A stretch of 64,000 nucleotides of DNA. Origin: Litchfieldella qijiaojingensis. Its GTDB lineage: Bacteria; Pseudomonadota; Gammaproteobacteria; Pseudomonadales; Halomonadaceae. The stretch lies in contig NZ_BMXS01000004.1 of the NCBI RefSeq assembly GCF_014651875.1, forward strand, positions 213,586 to 277,585, written 5' to 3'. Below, piece by piece: positions 59,591-64,000 of the stretch. Position numbers and translations under genes: made by a program. The first letter of the stretch is position 1, and the number at the start of each line of letters is the position of its first letter. A model generated the notes under the pieces. It had not been told where the DNA came from. It was given only the letters and a program-made list of their open reading frames with translations, and ran no database searches.

Positions 59591-61588
59591 ATGACGACCG
59601 TCAACTCTTCCCGTTCCGAGCTGCCCGCTGTTCTGGTCGGCCCGATACTGCGCCGCGTCTCTCCCGATCGGATCGTGATGTGGCTGGTCGGCTCGCGCCC
59701 GCTTTCGTTGCATTTGACGCTGATGCCCGAGGATGGCTCACCGTCGCATGAGCTGAGGCTCGATGACGCGTCTTGCCGTTGCCTGGCGGTGGGGTGTCAT
59801 GCCCATGTGCACCTCATTGACGTCGGTCTCGACTCACCCTTGCCTCAAGACGTGAGGGTCGATTACGACCTGGCTTTGTTGGATGAGACTAGCCAGTACG
59901 TGAGCATCGCCGACTGGGGGGCTCACCTGAGATATGACGGTGCCGCCTTACCGGGCTTCGTGATCGCCTCGCGCCTGGGTAGCTTGCTGCACGGATCGTG
60001 CCGCAAGCCACACCATCCCGGCGGAGACGGCTTGACCCGGGCCGACACCTGGCTTGGCGGGCGCTGGGCCGAACCGCAAGAGCGTCCCGCCTGGCTGCTG
60101 ATGACTGGCGACCAGATCTATGCCGACGATGTGGCAGGCCCCATGCTGGCAGCCATCCATGCCCTGATCCGGCGCCTGGGGCTGTTCGATGAAATTCTGG
60201 AAGGGGCAACGGTAGACGACAGCCAGGCACTATATGCAGCGCCGGAGAGCTACTACCGGCGTGAGTGGCTGTTGCCCGACATCGAGTCCAGCGAGGCGCT
60301 GCGCGATCGCTTCTTCGGCGGAGTAAGAAAGCCGGTCTTCACTTCCGCCAATGCCCACAATCACCTCATCACCTTTGCCGAAGTGATGGCCATGTACCTG
60401 CTGGTCTGGTCGCCAGTCCCTTGGCGATTGATCGATATCGAGCATCCCGCTCTTTCGGCCGAACAGGCTTCTCTTTTTGCCAAGGAGCGCGCCATCATCG
60501 ATGACTTCGTCGAGGGCTTGCCGGTCGTGGCCAGGGTGATGGCGAATCTGCCTACCTTGATGATTTTCGACGATCACGACGTTACCGATGACTGGAATCT
60601 GACCGCCGCCTGGGAGCAGACCGCCTATGGCCATCCCTTTTCGCGACGCATCATTGGCAATGCGTTGCTGGCCTATGCATTGTGTCAGGGGTGGGGCAAC
60701 GATCCCGACCGCCTGGCCGAGCCTATCGAGGCGTTGGCCGGGCTGTTGGCAAAGGCTGAAGGAAACCGCTGTCTCCCGCCTGCCGAGCAGGACGCCTTGA
60801 TTCGGCGCCTGTTACGCTTCGAGGGGTGGGAGTTCGTGATACCGTCCTCACCCAGGCTGGTGGTGCTGGATACCCGCACGCGCCGCTGGCGTAGTGAACG
60901 CCGTCGCCATCGCCCCTCGGGGTTGATGGACTGGGAGGCACTGTCGGACCTGCAGCAGGCATTGCTGGGCGAGCCCTCGGTGGTGATCGTATCACCGGCT
61001 CCGATGTTCGGCGTCAAGCTGATCGAGGGTATCCAGAAACTCTTCACCCTGGCTGGCAAGCCGCTGCTGGTGGATGCCGAGAACTGGATGGCTCACCGGG
61101 GGGCCGCCAGTGTGATGCTCAATATCTTTCGCCATTCGCGGACGCCGGGAAATTACGTGATCCTCTCGGGGGATGTGCATTATTCATTCGTCTACGACAT
61201 CCATATCCGCCATCGTCGCGAAGGCCCCCGCCTTTGGCAGATCACAAGCAGTGGTCTGAAAAACTCCTTTCCCGATACCTTGCTGGACTGGTTCGATCGT
61301 CTCAACCGTTGGCTGTATGCGCCTCGCTCGCCGTTGAACTGGTTCACCAAGCGACGTGCCATGCATATCCGGCCGCGAATCCCGGACTGTGCCAAGGCCG
61401 GCGAGCGGTTGTGGAATGGTTCCGGCATCGGCCTGGTTCGACTCGATGAGAAGGGGTGTCCCAGCGAGATCGTACAGCTCGATGCCAACGGCAACGACAT
61501 CCAGTTTCCCGAGCAACCCATATCCGAAAGCCGCGAGTCGCGGCGCTCCCTGCGCCGAGGTTGGCATCCTCCGCCGGGGCCGCGATAA
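59591..61588 (+). CDS. PhoD-like metallophosphatase
   Basis: The 665-residue protein has the PhoD metallophosphatase motifs LLMTGDQIYADDV (about residue 175), MIFDDHDVTDDWNLT (about 328) and ILSGDVHYSFVYDI (about 525), which form the two-metal site. It lacks a signal peptide, whereas classical PhoD is Tat-exported, so it is likely cytoplasmic, acting on an unknown phosphodiester or phosphomonoester. The ATG at 59591 was chosen because upstream codons overlap the TPR gene in a different frame; its ribosome binding site is weak. Confidence 0.85.
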   Translation: MTTVNSSRSELPAVLVGPILRRVSPDRIVMWLVGSRPLSLHLTLMPEDGSPSHELRLDDASCRCLAVGCHAHVHLIDVGLDSPLPQDVRVDYDLALLDETSQYVSIADWGAHLRYDGAALPGFVIASRLGSLLHGSCRKPHHPGGDGLTRADTWLGGRWAEPQERPAWLLMTGDQIYADDVAGPMLAAIHALIRRLGLFDEILEGATVDDSQALYAAPESYYRREWLLPDIESSEALRDRFFGGVRKPVFTSANAHNHLITFAEVMAMYLLVWSPVPWRLIDIEHPALSAEQASLFAKERAIIDDFVEGLPVVARVMANLPTLMIFDDHDVTDDWNLTAAWEQTAYGHPFSRRIIGNALLAYALCQGWGNDPDRLAEPIEALAGLLAKAEGNRCLPPAEQDALIRRLLRFEGWEFVIPSSPRLVVLDTRTRRWRSERRRHRPSGLMDWEALSDLQQALLGEPSVVIVSPAPMFGVKLIEGIQKLFTLAGKPLLVDAENWMAHRGAASVMLNIFRHSRTPGNYVILSGDVHYSFVYDIHIRHRREGPRLWQITSSGLKNSFPDTLLDWFDRLNRWLYAPRSPLNWFTKRRAMHIRPRIPDCAKAGERLWNGSGIGLVRLDEKGCPSEIVQLDANGNDIQFPEQPISESRESRRSLRRGWHPPPGPR

Positions 61589-61617
61589 TGGCCTCTTTGC
61601 CATGATTCGGAGGCAGC

Positions 61618-62244
61618 ATGGACGAGCCGCTACTACCGCCTATTACCTTCACGGCCGCGGATGTCGAACGGCTGGAGGATGAGTGTCTCTATCAGGGCTT
61701 TTTCAGGCTCGAGCGGCGGCGTTTGCGTCATCGGCTGTTCGAGGGAGGCTGGAGTCAGGAAGTGGTGCGCGAGGTACATCTGCGCCACGATGCCGTGGGG
61801 GTGCTGCTCTATGATCCGGAGCGCGATCAGGTGGTACTGGTCGAGCAGTTCCGTGCCGGTGCCCTTGACGATCCCGAGAGTCCCTGGAAGATCGAGATCG
61901 TCGCTGGCCTGATCGAAGCCGGTGAGGATCCAGCCACCGTGGCTCATCGCGAGGCTCGTGAAGAGGCCGGCTGCGAGATAGCGGAACTGATCGAGTTGCA
62001 TACCTATTACCCGAGCCCCGGCGCTTGCAATGAGCGGGTCACGCTATACTGTGGTCTGGTCGACAGTCGTGGTCTGGGCGGTGTGCATGGTTTGGACGAA
62101 GAGCATGAGGATATCCGGGTTCATGTGCTAGGGTTTCTCAAGGCTTGGGAACTTCTGGAGTCCGGCCGACTCGACAACGCGATGTGCCTGATCGCCTTCC
62201 ACTGGCTGGCGCGCGAACGGGCCTCACTGCGAGCAAGGAGGTAA
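61618..62244 (+). CDS. nudF: ADP-ribose pyrophosphatase (Nudix)
   Basis: NudF hydrolyses ADP-ribose to AMP and ribose-5-phosphate. The 208-residue protein carries the Nudix box GLIEAGEDPATVAHREAREE plus AGCEI, and VVLVEQFRAGALDDPESPW and YPSPGACNERVTLYCG, which are typical of NudF/TrgB-type enzymes with a C-terminal extension. GGAGGCAGC precedes the ATG. It opens the nudF-DUF1249-cpdA order also found in E. coli. Confidence 0.93.
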   Translation: MDEPLLPPITFTAADVERLEDECLYQGFFRLERRRLRHRLFEGGWSQEVVREVHLRHDAVGVLLYDPERDQVVLVEQFRAGALDDPESPWKIEIVAGLIEAGEDPATVAHREAREEAGCEIAELIELHTYYPSPGACNERVTLYCGLVDSRGLGGVHGLDEEHEDIRVHVLGFLKAWELLESGRLDNAMCLIAFHWLARERASLRARR

Positions 62245-62248
62245 TTCC

Positions 62249-62695
62249 GTGGCCAAGACCGCTTACGTCACCGACCTCAAGAGCCTGCAAGGCGAGTGTA
62301 GTGCCAACTACCTGCGCCTAACGCGGCTGCTCGGCGATCTCGAGGCCGGCGAGGTACGCGAGGTGGCTCTCAAGGGGCGCGAGATGCGCTTCGGCTCGCT
62401 GTGGCTGGAAGTGCTGGAGCGCGCGCCCTATACCAGCATCGTTCGGGTGTCGCAGTCCGGTGTGCTGGATTCCATCATCGAACCGTTGCGCATGCGCGTG
62501 CACCTGTACCATGACGTACGCATGGCAGAGGTCACCGACTTCCAGCGTCAGCGCCATTTTGACGGCCGCTATCGCTATCCCAATGCGCACATGCACCAGC
62601 CCGATGAAAAGCTGCAGTTGAATCGCTTCCTCGGTGAGTGGCTGGAGTATGGTTCGGCGCACGGGCATTCGCTGGATATTCCCGCTCTCCGCTGA
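62249..62695 (+). CDS. DUF1249 family protein (YqiB-like)
   Basis: The 148-residue protein matches the DUF1249/YqiB family: LKSLQGECSANYLRLTRLL, VLERAPYTSIVRVSQ, MRVHLYHDVRMAEVTDFQRQ, YRYPNAHMHQPDEKLQLNRF. Its role is unknown. The GTG start at 62249 has GGAGGT directly upstream and lies four bases after nudF, so it is co-translated. The same position between nudF and cpdA is conserved in enterobacteria. Confidence 0.9.
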   Translation: MAKTAYVTDLKSLQGECSANYLRLTRLLGDLEAGEVREVALKGREMRFGSLWLEVLERAPYTSIVRVSQSGVLDSIIEPLRMRVHLYHDVRMAEVTDFQRQRHFDGRYRYPNAHMHQPDEKLQLNRFLGEWLEYGSAHGHSLDIPALR

Positions 62696-62854
62696 AGAAA
62701 CACCGTATAAATGTCTGCGCAGGCAAATCGCTGCGTTGCGCGGTGCGCGGAATCCTCACATATAACCCCATATGCTCCGGTTCCTGTGCTCCGTGCGCCT
62801 TGCGCTTTACGCTGCTCGCCGATTTATTCGGCGTTTCTCTAAGGATCTTTTATT

Positions 62855-63592
62855 GTGATGCGACTGATTCAGATCACGGATTGTCATCTGCATGCCGATC
62901 CCGAGGCGCGCTCGCGTGTTGGCGTTCCCTTGCGTCAGCTACAGGCGGTGGTAGCACATGCGCAACGTCAGCGTCCGGATGTGGTGCTGGTGACGGGTGA
63001 CGTCAGCGAGGACGAAACGCCCGCTTCCTACCGGCATGCGGTGGAGACCTTCGCTTCCATGGAGTGTCCGTGGTTCTGGCTGCCGGGTAACCATGATCAT
63101 CCACAGTTCATGGCTGAGCAGCGCGAGATTCTCGACGATATCGATCTTGGTGACTGGCGGTTGCTGGTGCTTGATACGCAGGTAAATGGTCAGCCGCATG
63201 GTGAACTCGGGCAAGCGCAACTGCAAACGCTTGCCGGGCGCTTGGAAGAAGACGAGCGCCCGACATTGCTGGCCATGCATCACCCGCCGCTGGAAATCGG
63301 ATCGGCGTGGATGGATGCCATCGGGCTTCACGATCGCGAGGCGCTATGGCAAACACTCGCTGCCTATCGCCAAGTGCGTGCCATCGTATGCGGTCATATC
63401 CATCAGGCCTTTGCCAGTCATTACTCCCTTGAGGACGGTGAAATCGCCGTTTACGGCACGCCATCGAGCTCTGATCAGTTCCTCGGCGGTTCGCCTGAAT
63501 TCGCAATCGACGAGGCTTCGCGCCCCGGCTATCGGATCATCGATCTGCAGGGACAAAAGCTGACCACGTGGGTGGAACGTGTCGACGTATGA
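62855..63592 (+). CDS. cpdA: 3',5'-cyclic AMP phosphodiesterase
   Basis: CpdA hydrolyses cAMP and so lowers Crp activity. The 245-residue metallophosphoesterase has all motifs of the two-metal site: QITDCHLH, VTGDVSED, LPGNHDHPQF, AMHHPPLEIGSAWMD and CGHIHQAFASHY. GTG 62855 has AAGGAT eight bases upstream; ATG 62858 is the next codon and equally possible. A 159-base gap without a gene separates it from the DUF1249 gene. Confidence 0.93.
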   Translation: MMRLIQITDCHLHADPEARSRVGVPLRQLQAVVAHAQRQRPDVVLVTGDVSEDETPASYRHAVETFASMECPWFWLPGNHDHPQFMAEQREILDDIDLGDWRLLVLDTQVNGQPHGELGQAQLQTLAGRLEEDERPTLLAMHHPPLEIGSAWMDAIGLHDREALWQTLAAYRQVRAIVCGHIHQAFASHYSLEDGEIAVYGTPSSSDQFLGGSPEFAIDEASRPGYRIIDLQGQKLTTWVERVDV

Positions 63593-63777
63593 TCTTGATA
63601 TTCCTTGTAGGGCTAAAAAGATAGTTCTTAATTCTTTGACGTTATCATAATCATCTCAGTACCCTAACCTCCATGATATTCCCGAGTGCGCTCTTGAGCG
63701 CGCCCGTACGACACTGTGTTCACCATGCTGCCGCGCATTGCGGCACGCCCAAGGTCATGAGAGGTTGCCAAGCCGCG
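63593..63777 (+). promoter_or_regulatory. AT-rich upstream region of cysD
   Basis: An AT-rich stretch (63608-63655) with TTGACG at 63636 and CATAAT at 63646 probably holds the cysDN promoter, though no pair has correct spacing. CysB sites are expected in such regions but not recognisable here. A small palindrome-like CTCTTGAGCGCGCCCG stretch follows near 63690. No gene seen. Confidence 0.35.
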
Positions 63778-64000
63778 ATGCTTTCCCCCGAGCGACAGAC
63801 CCACCTCAAGCAACTGGAAGCGGAGTCGATCCACATCATCCGTGAAGTGGCCGCCGAGTTCCGCCACCCGGTTATGCTCTACTCCATTGGCAAGGACTCG
63901 TCGGTGATGCTGCACCTGGCGCGCAAGGCCTTCTACCCGGGCACGCCGCCGTTCCCGTTGATGCACGTCAACACCACCTGGAAATTCCGCGAGATGATCG
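63778..64000 (+). CDS. cysD: Sulfate adenylyltransferase subunit 2, N-terminal part
   Basis: CysD with CysN makes adenosine 5'-phosphosulfate, the first step of sulfate assimilation. The visible 74 codons begin [20 protein letters not shown] and contain the PP-loop-type motif [20 protein letters not shown] and [15 protein letters not shown]. The gene runs off the right edge. ATG 63778 is the family start; an in-frame ATG at 63757 would add seven residues and has AAGG upstream. Confidence 0.95.
   Translation, partial: MLSPERQTHLKQLEAESIHIIREVAAEFRHPVMLYSIGKDSSVMLHLARKAFYPGTPPFPLMHVNTTWKFREMI

Overview
The window is high-GC gammaproteobacterial DNA. Protein content and gene order point to a halophilic member of the Halomonadaceae (Halomonas-like): hslR-hslO-pckA, gshA-dsbB-rsd, HAD phosphatase-rppH-ptsP, lgt-thyA-folA, nudF-DUF1249-cpdA and cysD, plus an acidic porin and an ectoine-type ABC importer. 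The family assignment is an inference from remembered synteny; no search was run.

Layout. 1-9.8 kb: housekeeping and stress genes (hslR end, hslO, pckA, a Tat-exported msrB, a decayed LysR gene, tex, gshA, dsbB, rsd). 10-16 kb, minus strand: an RND pump with its adaptor, and a short Helicobacter-type malate:quinone oxidoreductase. 16.4-26.3 kb: HAD phosphatase, rppH, ptsP, an NRDE protein, a membrane-anchored receiver protein, a TauE permease, lgt, thyA and folA. 26.3-30.3 kb: a ProQ/FinO-domain protein, a porin, a secreted protein with an internal duplication, and a small coiled-coil protein. 31-35.3 kb: a polyamine-type ABC importer. 35.3-40.7 kb: two GGDEF proteins, an XRE regulator and a secreted nuclease. 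40.7-51.4 kb: a minus-strand operon joining an M24 creatinase/DoeA-like hydrolase, an EhuABCD-like importer and sarcosine oxidase soxBDAG, ending in a truncated threonine aldolase and faced by a divergent GntR regulator. 51.4-64 kb: a 56-aa protein, tRNA-Arg(CCU), a LOV-PAS-GGDEF-EAL protein, an amidase, cmoM, rsmC, an EF-hand protein, greB, a TPR protein, a PhoD-like phosphatase, nudF, DUF1249, cpdA and the start of cysD.

The most unusual content is between genes. Five intergenic regions carry tandem heptanucleotide arrays (11, 31, 12, 18 and 23 units) whose units all fit GAAGNNN on one strand although their last three bases differ. Some share a conserved leader or palindromic flanks, and three begin exactly at the TGA stop codon of a neighbouring gene. 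A second family, REP/REPIN-like palindromes (GTRGGAGC-hairpin-GCGAT), occurs at five places, three of them tandem blocks of 100-120 bp units. One block separates the binding-protein gene of the polyamine importer from the rest of its operon.

Three c-di-GMP proteins show divergent logic: one has an apparently intact blue-light LOV domain with intact GGDEF and EAL motifs, one has a good GGDEF but an EAL lacking key residues, and one is a Cache-PAS-GGDEF sensor. The M24-Ehu-Sox cluster suggests import of a sarcosine-yielding compound, its hydrolysis in the cytoplasm, and oxidative demethylation of sarcosine to glycine and a C1 unit. It is probably controlled by the GntR protein through two identical 12-bp palindromes.
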